From the NCBI GenBank assembly GCA_027625915.1, contig JANTQA010000070.1:3663001-3727000 (forward strand): a DNA stretch of 64,000 nt. The letters run 5' to 3'. Shown piece after piece: positions 1 through 10,864 of the stretch (position 1 is its first letter; the number at the start of each line of letters is the position of its first letter). A model generated the notes under the pieces. The model saw nothing but the letters and a program-made list of their open reading frames with translations. It was not told the DNA's origin and did not search any database. The stretch comes from Anaeramoeba flamelloides (taxonomy: Eukaryota; Metamonada; Anaeramoebidae). The position numbers and the translations under genes are program-made.

Positions 1-59
1 GAAGTTTCTATCTTTTTGGTTTCGAAAAGGAATAAAAAACAAAGATCAAAATGACAATT

Positions 60-2362
60 TTAAATTGTGATTATTAGTAAAAAAAATCTAATAATTTATT
101 TTTCAATAAGATTTATTATAGATTTTTTAGATCCATTTGAAACATAATCCAAATTTCAAAATTAGGTGCAAATTTTTTTTTATTATTTTTTTCTTTTTTC
201 ATTTGTCTTTCAAAAAATGAAATGATAACACTATATTTTTATTTATTAATCTATATTGGTTATTAACTCTTAACACTTTAGTAAAATACATGATTATTCA
301 AAAAAAAAAAATTAAACAAATTTCTTTCTGATGAAAAATCAGTCACTATTTTTGAAATTTACTCTAGATCACTAATACCATTTACACCTCAATTACAACA
401 TATTTTAATTACATTCAAATCTAGGGCAGCATTAATTCCTTATGATATTTTTGATTCAGATCAATTAAAAAAATTTTTTTTTTAGGAAATAAAACCAAAA
501 TAACATGATTTAAAACTATTAATTGTTCATTTAATTTCTCAAGAACAATTAAAGAAAACAAAAGAAAAATAATTTTTTGACAAATTAATTAAAATTCCAA
601 ATTTAAAGAAAAACAAATAATTAACAACCAATTGAAAATAATGTGTTGAAACATAAGATGGAATACCCTTTTACAAAATATTTTTACCTTCAAAAGTTAA
701 ATTACCATGAAGAAAGAGAAATTTCCATTATATCTAAATGATTGATCGAATAAAAAAAAAAAAAAAATACATTGAACTTTAGTGCTTTGAAATTTCTCTA
801 AAATACAACATTAAGAAAAGAAGAAGAACAAAAAGAAGATAAAAAAGTATTTTAAACAATGATTTTTAATTTTTTGTTTGATGATTATACAATAGAAAAG
901 GCTTCAAAATTGAAATACCTCTTCCTTGATTATCTCAGATACTTTAAAAAAGTGTTGTTTTTTTTGGTGGTAACCAAATATGGAATTTCAATATGGTTGA
1001 TAGTATACAAAGTATTTCTTTCTATACAGTAGGATCCAATAATAGATTAAAAAATGATAATATACAATAAGTTGTTATTTGGGTGGATTAAAAGGAGAAA
1101 ATAAAATTGTCAATAAATCAAAACAGAATTCAATAATTTTTTTGATCTGATTGGTGTATTTTTGTTTGTTTATGGTTCATTTAAAAAAAAAAAACATTTT
1201 TAAGATTTTATAAAAAAGTTGGAATTGGGCTTTATCAAGGGGGTCCCTTATCACCAATTCTCTTCACATTTATATCTCATTTCCTACTAGAAAAGTTAAA
1301 AACTCTGGCTGTTCATGTTCAAATGTATGCAGATGATCTTATTCTTATTATGAAAGGGCCTTTAATCTCTCTAAAAATTAATTTAGAAAGGATTTTTGAA
1401 ATAATAAAAAGATTCGGGATGAATCCACATAATAAAAAAACCAAATATAAAAAAGAATTAAAAGATATTTTTTATCTTGGAATTTGGTTAGAAAAAAACA
1501 CACATCTTGAATATAATTTCAAAAAAGTAGAAAAGTCCTTGGAAACACTTAATCGATTGTTTCAACAAAATAAACTCAACAATGGAATCAAAATAACTTC
1601 TTTCAAAGCTCTCATTTTAAGTCAACTTTATTATGTTCTCAAAATATTTGACTTGACACAAAGTGATTTTGAAAGAATTGAAAGATTTATTAATAAACCA
1701 GTTTCAAATTTCTTACAAATTAATATCAATTCACCAAGATTAATTTATAAAACTGAAGCAAAAATTGATCTCGCTAGATTAAAAATATACAGAAGAAAAT
1801 ATAAATTGATAGAAAGATTAGATTTCTTAAATTTAAAAAAATTAAAAACGATACTAAATTTTCGAACACTGGAAAATGAAAATATTAATTGGTACACTAA
1901 GGGATTAAAATTATTAGATTTAGAATTAAAAGTTTTTCTATTAACCAAATTGGAAAATGTAACTAGTTGGAAAGTTCAACAATATCTAAAAATTATAAAA
2001 CAACAAAATTGCAATTTCAAACAACAAACAATATTTAAACTGGAAAGCTTCAAAAACAATTCTAAAATTTCGAAATTTTACTAATTGTTTAAATAGGTCC
2101 TCTGATATAACAAGTAAAAATAAAAATAAAAATTGTGATTTAGGTAAAGAAAAGTTAAATTTTGATATCATTGAAGATTTCGATCATTTTTTATGGGAAC
2201 GTCTGGTCTATGAAAAAAATCGAAAAATCTGGATATCTGAATTTTATAAAAAAAATAAAAAAATTAATAATATCTCCGATATTATTAATAAAATGAATTC
2301 ATCATGTATATTATCATTAGTAAGTGATAATAAAATTTGTGATTCTTTTTTTTTATTATTGT
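60..2362 (+). mobile_element. Decayed LINE (non-LTR retrotransposon), plus-strand copy
   Basis: This is a non-LTR element recognised from its reverse transcriptase. An open frame runs from about 1196 to 2084. It carries LYQGGPLSPILF (about 1232-1266, RT block 4), then YADDLILIMKG (from about 1326), the catalytic YADD box, then GMNP and YLGIWLE, the usual RT blocks after YADD. Downstream, about 2160-2340 still reads EDFDHFLW and NRKIWISE, matching the C-terminal zinc-knuckle region of the opposite-strand copy, but out of frame and without the cysteines. Upstream, 92-135 and 361-460 match RT-proximal sequence also found near 51.1 kb and 52.3 kb, with about 200 bases inserted between the two blocks here. 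The 5' half has several stops and frameshifts, so the copy is inactive. The 3' end abuts a second copy in the opposite orientation. Confidence 0.85.
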
Positions 2363-3985
2363 AATTTAAGGGAGGAGTTTAGAATTCCTCTTGTTTGCCC
2401 GAATTCCTAAACTTGAATTTAGAAATCGTATAATAGATTCAAACATAGTCTTATTATCTACTAGAGCTAATAAATATATTGAATCTTGTTTATTAATAAT
2501 ATTATAAATAATATTATTATTTAAAATAAGTGAAAAATTATTTTTTTCTAATTCAGATATCCAGATTTTACGATTATTTTCATAGGCTGGGCAGTTCCAG
2601 AGAAAATGATCCAAATCTTCAATGATATCCAAATCTTTATTTATTTTACACAATTGACAAAATTGTGATTTATTTTTGTTCATAAAATAAGAATATCTAT
2701 TAAGATAATTTGTATAATTTCTTAACTTTAGAATAGAAGTTGAACCCTTCCATTTTAAATATTTTTTGCTGTTTGTTAATATTTCCCTGTATCAAAATTA
2801 TTTTCAAATAATTTTGTACTTTCCAACTTGGACTATTTTTTTAATTGATTAATTCTGTAAACTTCGAGTTCAGATTCTAATTCTTTTTAAATTTCGAGCT
2901 TTCCAATTAATGTTTTCTGTTTTTTTTCTCTGAAGGGGAGAAGATTTATTAATTTATCAAATCCCAAAATTTTTAATTTTTTGAATTAATTTGAATTTTC
3001 TTTTTTGTAAATTGTGATTCTTGCCAAATCAATTTTTGCTTCAGTTTTATAGATAAATCTTGGGGAATGTGGGTTTATTAAAAGCGATTCTGTGATTTTC
3101 TTATTAATCCAAATATCAATTTTTTTTGAAATCGGATTCTGTAAAGTCAAATATCTCCAACCCATATAATAGTCGACTATGTAAAACGGCTTTAAAGAAT
3201 TGAATTTTTAACCCATTAGAAAAATTCCTTTCTTTAAAAATATGTAGAATTTTTTCAAAATTATTATTGACCTTTTCAAAGTTAAATTTTAGATGATTTT
3301 TTTTTGTCTAACCAAATACCAAGATATAAAATTTCTTTTGGTATTAGGTTTTTTTTTTGTTTTATCATCATTTGGATTCATTCCAAAATCTTTTATTATT
3401 TTATATATTTTTTGTAATTGATAATTTATTTCAATCATTGATCCTTTCATTATTAATATCAAATCATCAGCAAACATTGTACGTGTATTGCTAGTGAATT
3501 GATTTTTTTCTAAAAAGAAAATGAAAAATAAAACCAAATAATAGAGGAGATAATGGATCTCCTTGGTAAACACCTATTCCTTCCTTTGAGTAATAAGCAA
3601 GTAGAAACATTTTTAAAATTTCATTTTTGATAAATTTTTTTAATTGAGTGATAAATCAATGAATGATGAATAGATTCAAAACATTTTTGAATATCAATTG
3701 TAACTATATATACATTTTCATTTTTTCTTTGTTTTTTGTATAATTTTTTTTATATTTATATAATAAATTCAAAACAGCAATCCGTGTATCTAATTTTTTC
3801 TTAAATCCAAATTGTTTTTTTGATACTATGTCCCAAGAATCTTGTATCCCTGCATATAATAATTTAAGAAAAAATCTTGGAAGTGTTTTGTTTATTGAAA
3901 TGGACCGATAATTAAGTGAGACCCCTTCATCTCCTAAAATTTGTGATTCTTTAACAAAATTTCTAAAATAAAGTTTAGAGATTAG
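2362..3985 (-). mobile_element. Decayed 5'-truncated LINE, minus-strand copy, tail to tail with the first
   Basis: This is the same LINE family in reverse orientation. Reading the minus strand from about 3960, one sees NYRSISINKTLPRFF (the NYRPISL-type RT block), then VYQGDPLSPLLF (about 3570-3540), then FADDLILIMKG (about 3475, YADD changed to FADD) and GMNPNDDKTK. The end, 2683-2366, is an open frame with a zinc knuckle of the form C-x2-C-x13-H-x4-C (CQLCK ... DHFLWNC), typical of the domain following RT in LINE ORF2 proteins, followed by NRKIWISELEKN. The coding parts lie in several frames separated by stops, so this is a fossil. The 3' terminus on this strand is the motif CTCCCTTAAATTA, shared with other fragments in the window. 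The 5' end near 3985 runs into a foldback repeat. Confidence 0.85.
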
Positions 3986-4440
3986 GTGAGTGCCGTAGAG
4001 TTCCTAGGTTTTTTTTTTTTAATTTCAGAAATCAAAAGTAAATTTTTGAAATTTTCTTTTAATTTCTCAAATTAAAAAAACCCTAAAGGCGGTTTTCTTG
4101 AGGTTTTCTGTTTTATTTTGAAAATCTATTGATTTTCGTGTGTTTTTTTTGAATTTTCTGTTTATTTGTGAAGTTTTCTAGGTTTTTTTGTGATTTTACC
4201 ATTTATTTGTTAAATCTATCGATTTTCGTTAGGTTTTTTTTGACTTTTCTATTTTATTTGGAAAACATAACAAAAATAAATTGATTTTAGAAATAAATAG
4301 AAAACTCAAAAAAACCTAGAACACTTCACAAATAAAATAAAAAACCTGAAAAAAACCTAGAACACTTCACAAATAAACAGAAAATTCAAGAAAACCTAAC
4401 GGTACACAGGAGAAAAGCAATTTTCTCTCTTCAAAAATAA
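3985..4440. repeat. Foldback repeat, AAACCTAACG/GATTTTCGTTAGGTTT family
   Basis: The left half repeats TTCTGTTTATTTG, TCTATTGATTTTCGT and TAGGTTTTTTT. The right half repeats the complement: AAACCTAGAACACTTCAC, AAATAAACAG and AAACCTAACG. The two halves can pair into a long imperfect hairpin. The same units recur near 8.1, 19.5, 33.4, 37.5, 43.8 and 62.5 kb. No open frame is present. Confidence 0.75.
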
Positions 4441-4534
4441 ATAAAAAAAAAACAAAATAATGTTTTTAAGAGTCTAAATAAAACAAACCATTGATATAAA
4501 TTTCAATATACAACCTGAAAATCATTTTTTTTTT

Positions 4535-4745
4535 ATAATTTACCTTCCAGCCTATTTTTCTAACACTCATGAATTCTGATTTGAGAAAAAAAAAAAATAA
4601 ATTGCCAAAAATTACTTTTTTGAACTAATATTAAAATTCATACCAAGTCCAAGATCGATCAGCAAAGAACAAAAATAATAAAATCGCCACAAACGATACG
4701 AGATTATATTTTTTTCAAATTTCAAAGGTCGAATAAACCTTAAAT
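4535..4745 (-). repeat. Solo arm of the TTAAGGTTTACAAT foldback family
   Basis: This stretch matches, in reverse complement, the arm at about 14818-14995 (shared blocks ATTCATACCAAGTCCAAGA and TCAGCAAAGAACAAAAA) and more distantly the right arms at 15.9 and 55.95 kb. It ends in AATAAACCTTAAAT, the family terminus. Only one arm is seen here. Confidence 0.55.
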
Positions 4746-5101
4746 ATTTAATTTGAGTATTTTTAGTTTGATTTTATTTAATTTCTCATATTTTTTTACT
4801 CGATATTTCCCATTTATTTAATTTTTGAACCTTTTTAAAAAGAAAAAAAAACATCAGTGGTTTTTTTTCATATCTAAATAACCGAAAATGGTTTAATTTT
4901 TCTCAGGTAATTAAACATAATAAATTCAATAATTGTATCAAAAAAAAAAAATTACTGAAACTAATGAAAACAAATAATTTTAGTTTTGATTTTATTCTTG
5001 TGTTTTTTTATATTACAAACATGAAAATAATTTTTCTCTCTTTAAATATTATATAATGAATCTTCACTTTTAATTTTCGAATATTCCTTTAATTAATATA
5101 G

Positions 5102-6570
5102 CAATAACCTTCCCAACTTCTAATTTGGAAATAATCGACAAAAAATGTTTACTTCATTCAGAAATATTCATAAAATATTGCACTACTTGTCAAAAAATTA
5201 TTTGCAATAAATGCCTTGAATCGATATGTCTAGATCATGAAATTTTAGATTTTCAGCATGCAATTAACAAATTCATTAAAGAAAAATTAATAATTCAAGA
5301 ATTGGAAAAGAAATATAATAATGAGAAGGAATTAAATAAATTACTGGTGCAAGAAATTGAAAGCATTAAAAAAGAAGAACAAGAGTTAAAAGAAGATTTA
5401 AGTTCTAATATTATAATACTGAAAGAAATTCTGACAAGAAGAAAAAAACAGTTACAAATTGAGTTAAATGATTATTATGATCAAATCAATCAAGACTTAC
5501 TCAAAAAAGAAAAAAATAATGTCAAACAAATCAAAAATATAAAATTATTATTAGACGATTATCAAAATTTAAAAAAAATCGATCAAAAAGAAAGACCAAT
5601 TGATTTTTTATTAAATATTTTACAAATTGAAAAAAAGCAGAACAAAATAAAACAAAAAATCCAAATCAAAAAAGAAACAGAAAAATTCCAATCAAATATT
5701 GGTTTGATTGGAAAATTGGATATTGATCTACCATATCGTGATATTGAAAAATTAAAACATAAAATACTTTTTGAAATTAATAATATCGCAATAAATTTTC
5801 AAAAAAAAATAATGAATACCAAAATGGAAAATGTATTGGAAATTAAAATAGATAAAACATTTAAAGGAATAAAAATAAAAAATGGCCAGGATGTGAGAGT
5901 TGAAATCTTTGGTTCATATACCTTTTTTTTAGAGGATTTCAATGTTGTGAAAAATGATAATTCTGTAATAATTCTTCAAAAAGGTTTTACTGTGAATAAA
6001 ATTGGAACATATTCTATAAAAAAATTATATTTAAAAAAGCAAACAATAAATAATAACTTATCGCAATTCCAAGTTTTCACGCAAGATAAATTTGATCACC
6101 GATCAATGGGTGAAGATATTGTATTGTCAACAAAGCAAAATACCATTTCTACTATCAAAAATATAAATTGGAATGGAATTAAAGGTACAAAGATTTACCA
6201 AAAGGGATTGCACATTTTTAGATTCCATTTGAATTCATTCAATAGAGAAGGTAACATTTTAATTGGTATATCAAGTGCATCAATGAAGAAAGGTGTGGCC
6301 TTTAAATATAGAAAAGCTTGGTTATATAACTGTCTGGATGGAACACTGATGAATAATTTCAGAAAAATAAAAAAAAATGGTGAAAATTTTATTTATGGAG
6401 AAAAATGCAAGACCGCAGATACATTGAATTTGATATTAAATATGGACCAACACACAATCACTTTTGAATATAATGACAGAAACTTAAAAGTCGCTTTTAC
6501 AGATATTTCAAATCGGGTTAGAATTGCAATAGATATGTATGGAAAATCTCAAAAATTATCAATTATTTAA
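5102..6570 (+). CDS. TRIM-like protein: B-box zinc finger, coiled coil, SPRY-like C-terminus (5' exon missing)
   Basis: This is a probable regulatory scaffold or E3-like protein; the molecular target is unknown. The open frame holds a complete B-box near its start: C-x2-H-x7-C-x2-C-x4-C-x2-C-x6-H-x6-H (CLLH, CTTC, CNKC, LDHE). A roughly 200-residue Lys/Glu/Asn-rich coiled coil follows. The last 170 residues or so resemble a B30.2/SPRY fold: NILIGISSASM, KAWLYNCLDG, an IYGEKC turn, then LNMDQHTITFEYN near the end, the order seen in SPRY domains. No ATG precedes the B-box in frame; the frame is closed at 5071, and AATATAG at 5095-5101 is a good 3' splice site. One possible first exon is 4964-4982 (ATG plus 16 nt, donor GTTTTG), which restores phase; this is speculative. 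The CDS ends at TAA 6568-6570. Family assignment is firm, the start is not. Confidence 0.8.
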
Positions 6571-7260
6571 TGAAAAAGATTACCAGAACTTTTTCTATGC
6601 AAGATTGAGAAAAAAAATAAAAAGAATCATATTTTTTTTTTTTTTTTTTTTGTCAAATATCTGTCGAAACAAACCAAAAATTAGTAAAAAGGAATTTTTC
6701 GTTTCACATTTATTTTTTTTTAATTAAATTTTCAAGTCTGATTTTTATTTAATAAAAATTATTTGCAATCAATAAGAATGAAATTTAAAAATTCTTTTTT
6801 CTTAAAGGATAACAACAAAATTAAATTAATTCGGTGAATGGTTATGAAAGATTTAGAAAAAAAATTTTTTAAAAACGATAAATTCTGAATTTTCAGAATG
6901 TATATTATAACTATTTATTTGTGAGTAACGTTTGAGAAATATGAATTAAAATAGTTAAATGTTGAGTACTTGTTGTTTTTAGGATTAGATAAAACTGTTT
7001 AACTCTTTTGGCAAAGATGTAAGATTCTGAGTTTTTTTGATTTTCTATAAAGAAAGATTTTTAAATCCTTTTTGTAGATGTCCTAGGTAACCACTTCCAA
7101 TAATTCCTATAGTCACAATTTATAATATACTTTTAAAAAAAAATTTTATACAAAATTTGTTATCATAAAATAAATGGTTCAACAAAATTACCTTAAAAAC
7201 TATTTATTTACAATCTTTACGTAATGAAAAAAAAAAGATGGAAATTTTTAAAAATGTAAT
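6571..7260. other. AT-rich intergenic stretch
   Basis: Contains homopolymer T and A runs and no convincing open frame. The first part, with a T18-type run near 6630, is probably the 3' untranslated region of the B-box gene. I see nothing else. Confidence 0.5.
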
Positions 7261-7261
7261 T

Positions 7262-7900
7262 GGCAACATAAACAAAAATGATGAAATTTATAACATTGTT
7301 TTGAGGTTAATAAGAATTTAAATTATGATCAAAAGGTTTTAATAAGCATAATATCTAACTTGAAATCTCATAATTTCAATTTTATAAAGATAATTAAAGT
7401 AAATTGATTTGAGACTCTAATATTTTTCTTTTAAGAATTTAAATCATATATATGAAATGAAGGAGTTTTATAATTTTTTTATTTTGGTCATTTTAAACGT
7501 TAATTAAAAAATAAAAATAATGTATAAAGATAGGTAAATCAGTACTTTTTTCTATTAGGTTGATATTAAATCTTTAATTTTTTCATTCAATACTATTTTT
7601 AAAACAAACATTTTTTGGTTTATACTTGCTATTCAATATTGAACATTTCACAATTTGGATTAAAGTAATAAGAAGAGAATTTTCCACAAGTAATCAAAAG
7701 ATAAACAATTATAAAACTCCTTCATTTCATATATGATTTAAATTCTTAAAAAGAAAAATATTAGAGTCTTACATCAATTTACTTTAATTATTGTTATAAA
7801 ATTGAAATTATGAGATTTCAAGTTGGATTTTATGGTTCTTAAAAAGTTTTTATCATAATTTGAATTCTTTATAACCTCTGAGCAATCTGTTAAATTTTAT
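7262..7900. mobile_element. Large foldback element, about 190-bp arms
   Basis: The left arm (about 7285-7475) and right arm (about 7705-7890) are inverted copies. Shared blocks include GAAATCTCATAATTTCAATT, GTAAATTGATTTGAGACTC and ATATGAAATGAAGGAGTTTT. The spacer is about 230 bp with no open frame. No transposase is present, so it would be a non-autonomous element or hairpin-forming repeat. Confidence 0.75.
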
Positions 7901-7949
7901 TATTCTTTATATATATTTATTTTGAAGTAAGGAAAATATATTTTATCTT

Positions 7950-8480
7950 TGATCGTTTAAATTTTTTTTTCTAATTTTTGAAATCAAAAGAATATTTCAA
8001 AAATATTTTTTTTTCGATTTTAATTCAATTTCTTTAATCAGAAAAAAAATCTCCTTTATCTTTTCCAAAATTTAAAAGAATTGATTAAAATTTTTAATTT
8101 TCCTCTTTTCTTTTGAATTTCAGAAAATCTTATTTATTTTTTCTTGAGTTTTCTGTTTATTTGTTAAATCTCATGGATTTTCGTTAGGTTTTTTTGAGTT
8201 TTCTAATTATATTGAAAAGTAAAAAAAAACCTAAAAAACCTCAAAAAAAAAAACTAGAACACTTAATAAATAAAACAGAAACCCCCAAGAAACCCCCAGT
8301 TAGCTTATTCTTTCTTTTTGATATAAAAAGATTTTTTTTAATGTCTTGATTTTTCTTTTTATTTCTAAGATTTAAAAAAACGTATTATTTTTTTAGAATT
8401 CAAAAGAATTTTACAAAATAAAAGATTTTTCTCTATTCTTTTGACTTTTGGATAAGCTAGACACTCCAAAGCACACCACG
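7950..8480. repeat. Foldback repeat, AAACCTAACG family
   Basis: Carries ATGGATTTTCGTTAGG, TTTTTTGAGTTTTCT and the complementary AAACCTAAAAAACCTC with AGAACACTTAATAAATAAA. Flanks contain the satellite phrases seen in other copies (AAAAGAATTGATTAAAAT, TTTTGGATAAGCTAG). No coding content. Confidence 0.65.
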
Positions 8481-8919
8481 GTACACTAAGCTTAATTTCA
8501 AAAATAGGGGCAAATTTTTGATTGAAAAAAAATTGTAGTTTCTCATTTAGTGAATACCAAAACTCAACCCAGAAAAATCAGAACTTAAAACTAAAAAATA
8601 ACTGTCTAAAACACCCTTTTCTGTTTTAATTATTATTTCTAATAAAAGAATAGAGAAAAGAAACCCATAAAGAAAAAAATAAATCTGACCCTATTTTTGA
8701 AATGATTTTTCATCTTAAAATTACCCATTTAAGATTCACCATTGCTTCCAAGAACCTTTTGAAACAACTTTCCATCAGAGTTATCAGATTTTTACTATTT
8801 ACCCATTTGGTATCAACCCAAACTTTCCTTGATACCTTTTTCAAGATAAAAAAAATCTCAACAAAAGAAAGCAAAAGAAAGAAAAAGAAAAGAAAACGAA
8901 AACAAAACCAATTTTTTGA

Positions 8920-9045
8920 ATGTACAACAAAGAACTCAAAGATAAAATGAATACGATCACATTCATCACATTGTCTCCAAATGAAAGAGAAAAGAAGATC
9001 TTATTTGATCTTGCTATTTCTTCACTTTTCAAGGAACCATTGTAA
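8920..9045 (+). CDS. Possible 41-residue ORF in a gene-like island
   Basis: The ORF starts at ATG 8920 and stops at TAA 9043-9045. The peptide has a balanced composition (for example NTITFITLSPNEREKKILF), unlike the Lys/Asn/Phe noise of surrounding frames. The island from about 8690 to 9180 is less AT-biased than its flanks and lacks the repeat families. It may be the last exon of a small spliced gene whose earlier exons I could not place, or a non-coding RNA. I do not recognise a family. The opposite strand also shows open stretches, so orientation is not certain. Confidence 0.25.
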   Translation: MYNKELKDKMNTITFITLSPNEREKKILFDLAISSLFKEPL

Positions 9046-9382
9046 CTCATTAAAGCAAATTTGGTTGATACTTGTTTTCAAAGCAAACACTTCTTGGGTG
9101 TTTTACTTTCTTTGAATTTTACAACCCCTTTCTCCAATGCTAATTAATCTCATCTCTTGAATATTAAGGGTTTTCAAAAATGTTCTTGTTCATTCAACAT
9201 AAAAATAAAAATATGGAATCATTTTGAAAGAAAAAATGAAAAAAATGAATTCAACTTTGGGAAATTTTCATTAAAAGAAGATTGTATCTTGATATTAAAT
9301 ATTCAATAATAACTTTTAAAAGATATTGGGTTCAGAATATTTGGTTAACACAACACACATACCAATAATTTAGAAAATACTA

Positions 9383-9578
9383 CAGTCAGTTTCACTTTTA
9401 AGGCACAAACTTTCAACGAAATTTAAAGCACAAAAAAATCTCAAATTAAGGCACAAAATTTGTAATTTTTTTTTTTACAATTTATTTTTACTAGAATTTG
9501 AATTTTGTGCTTTAATTTGAGATTTTTTTGTGCCTTAAATTTCGTTGATAGTTTGTGCCTTAAAAGTGAAACTGACTG
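9383..9578. mobile_element. TA-flanked palindromic MITE, copy 1 (best preserved)
   Basis: A near-perfect inverted repeat, starting CAGTCAGTTTCACTTTTAAG and ending with its complement, ACTGACTG. It is flanked by TA on both sides (9381-9382, 9579-9580). Arms of about 90 bp share GGCACAAACTTTCAACGAAA and AAATCTCAAATTAAGGCAC, with a short AT core. The TA duplication and CAGT terminus point to a Tc1/mariner-type transposase acting in trans. Confidence 0.9.
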
Positions 9579-9639
9579 TAATGATGACCCTATTTTTGAA
9601 ATTTCACTTATTATATTTCCATAATTCCTTAATTTTGAT

Positions 9640-9835
9640 TTATATTTTTTTTTAAAGATTTCAATATACTTTTATTATCCAAAGAAACTAATAAAGTTAG
9701 AGAATTTTTTCGGTTAATAATACTAAAAATATTAGTATTTTGTAATATATTGGATATATTAATTATTTTTAATACAGATATCCAGATTTTATGATTATTT
9801 TCATAGGCTTGGCATTTCCCACAAATTTACTCATT
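9640..9835 (-). mobile_element. LINE 3' fragment
   Basis: The minus strand reads a GKCQAYENNHKIWIS-type peptide followed by INISNI and SLDNKSIL, parallel to NCPAYENNRKIWISE and LALVDNKTMFE in the copy at 2366-2683. It is a short internal 3' piece without the RT. Confidence 0.7.
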
Positions 9836-9839
9836 ATTA

Positions 9840-10860
9840 TACACACTCCTAAATAATTTATTTTTAACTTGAAAATTATTTACCAGTAAAAAGTACCTAT
9901 TTGTAATAGAAAATTACATATGTTTAAAGAGTTAAAATTAATGTTCAAGAAAAAATTTATTTTTCGAAATTTATGTTGGAAATTGAAATCATTTTTTTGC
10001 TTTTTAACTTTTTTTTCGATTTTTTTTTATTACCTAATTCAATTCCTTTGAAAAATTTTTTGGAAGAATTGCAAAATCTATTGTTACTAAGTTAAAAACG
10101 TGTTATTAAATTGTCACTGAAACAGTTAAAATGATTGTAGAGAAACTGAATATTGAATTTTTATTGAAATTTTATTTAGATCTTGAATTGAAAATTAAAA
10201 TGAACGGTTTTATTTTTCTCAATAGCAAACCGAAGAATTTTCTGGTTTTCTATTATTTAGGAAATCATATTGATTTATTAAATTTACTCCATATATATAT
10301 TAACTCTCCTTTGATATTTATTATTCAACTTATTTCTTATTTATTCTTCAAAGGTTAATTCTAAAAAATAATTACTATTTTAATGTTTTTTGCTCCCCTT
10401 TGAAAGTAACAAAGTTTATATTCGAAACAATAAATCAAAAAAAAATCTTATTAAATGCTAAAATAACTACAATTTTTTTTATTAATTGATATAATTAAAT
10501 CTTTTTTTAAATTAATTATATTATTTTCGAATAAACAAAAAAGCACATTGTAGGCATTATTTTTAATTAATAAGATTGGAAATAATTTTATTAACATGTT
10601 TCAAAGTATTAGAAAATTACAAATTATAGTTATTTAATTGAACAAAAACTCAAAGTTTGTTAAAACTGTTCATAAAACAGTTTTGGTATATCCATGAAAA
10701 CAATAAAGTACAACAAGGACATGGTTACTTTTTATAAATCTAAGGTATTCTATACATTCTTCTTCGTATTCTTCTTCTTCTTCGTATTCTTCTTATTCTT
10801 TTTCTAACAACACTTGAATTGTTTCCAAAGTTATATATTAACAATTATTATTATTTTACT
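9840..10860. other. Intergenic region downstream of the SUMO ligase gene
   Basis: AT-rich. It contains one 75-codon ATG frame (10131-10358) with a Leu/Ile/Phe/Asn composition expected from AT-rich noise, so I do not call it a gene. A (TTC)n-type microsatellite interrupted by GTA lies at about 10758-10800, just beyond the 3' end of the minus-strand CDS, probably in its 3' untranslated region. Confidence 0.5.
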
Positions 10861-10864
10861 TTTA

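Noticed and set aside
10131-10358. 75-codon ATG frame
   Set aside because: Leu/Ile/Phe/Asn/Lys composition expected from AT-rich DNA; no domain, no flanking gene signals.
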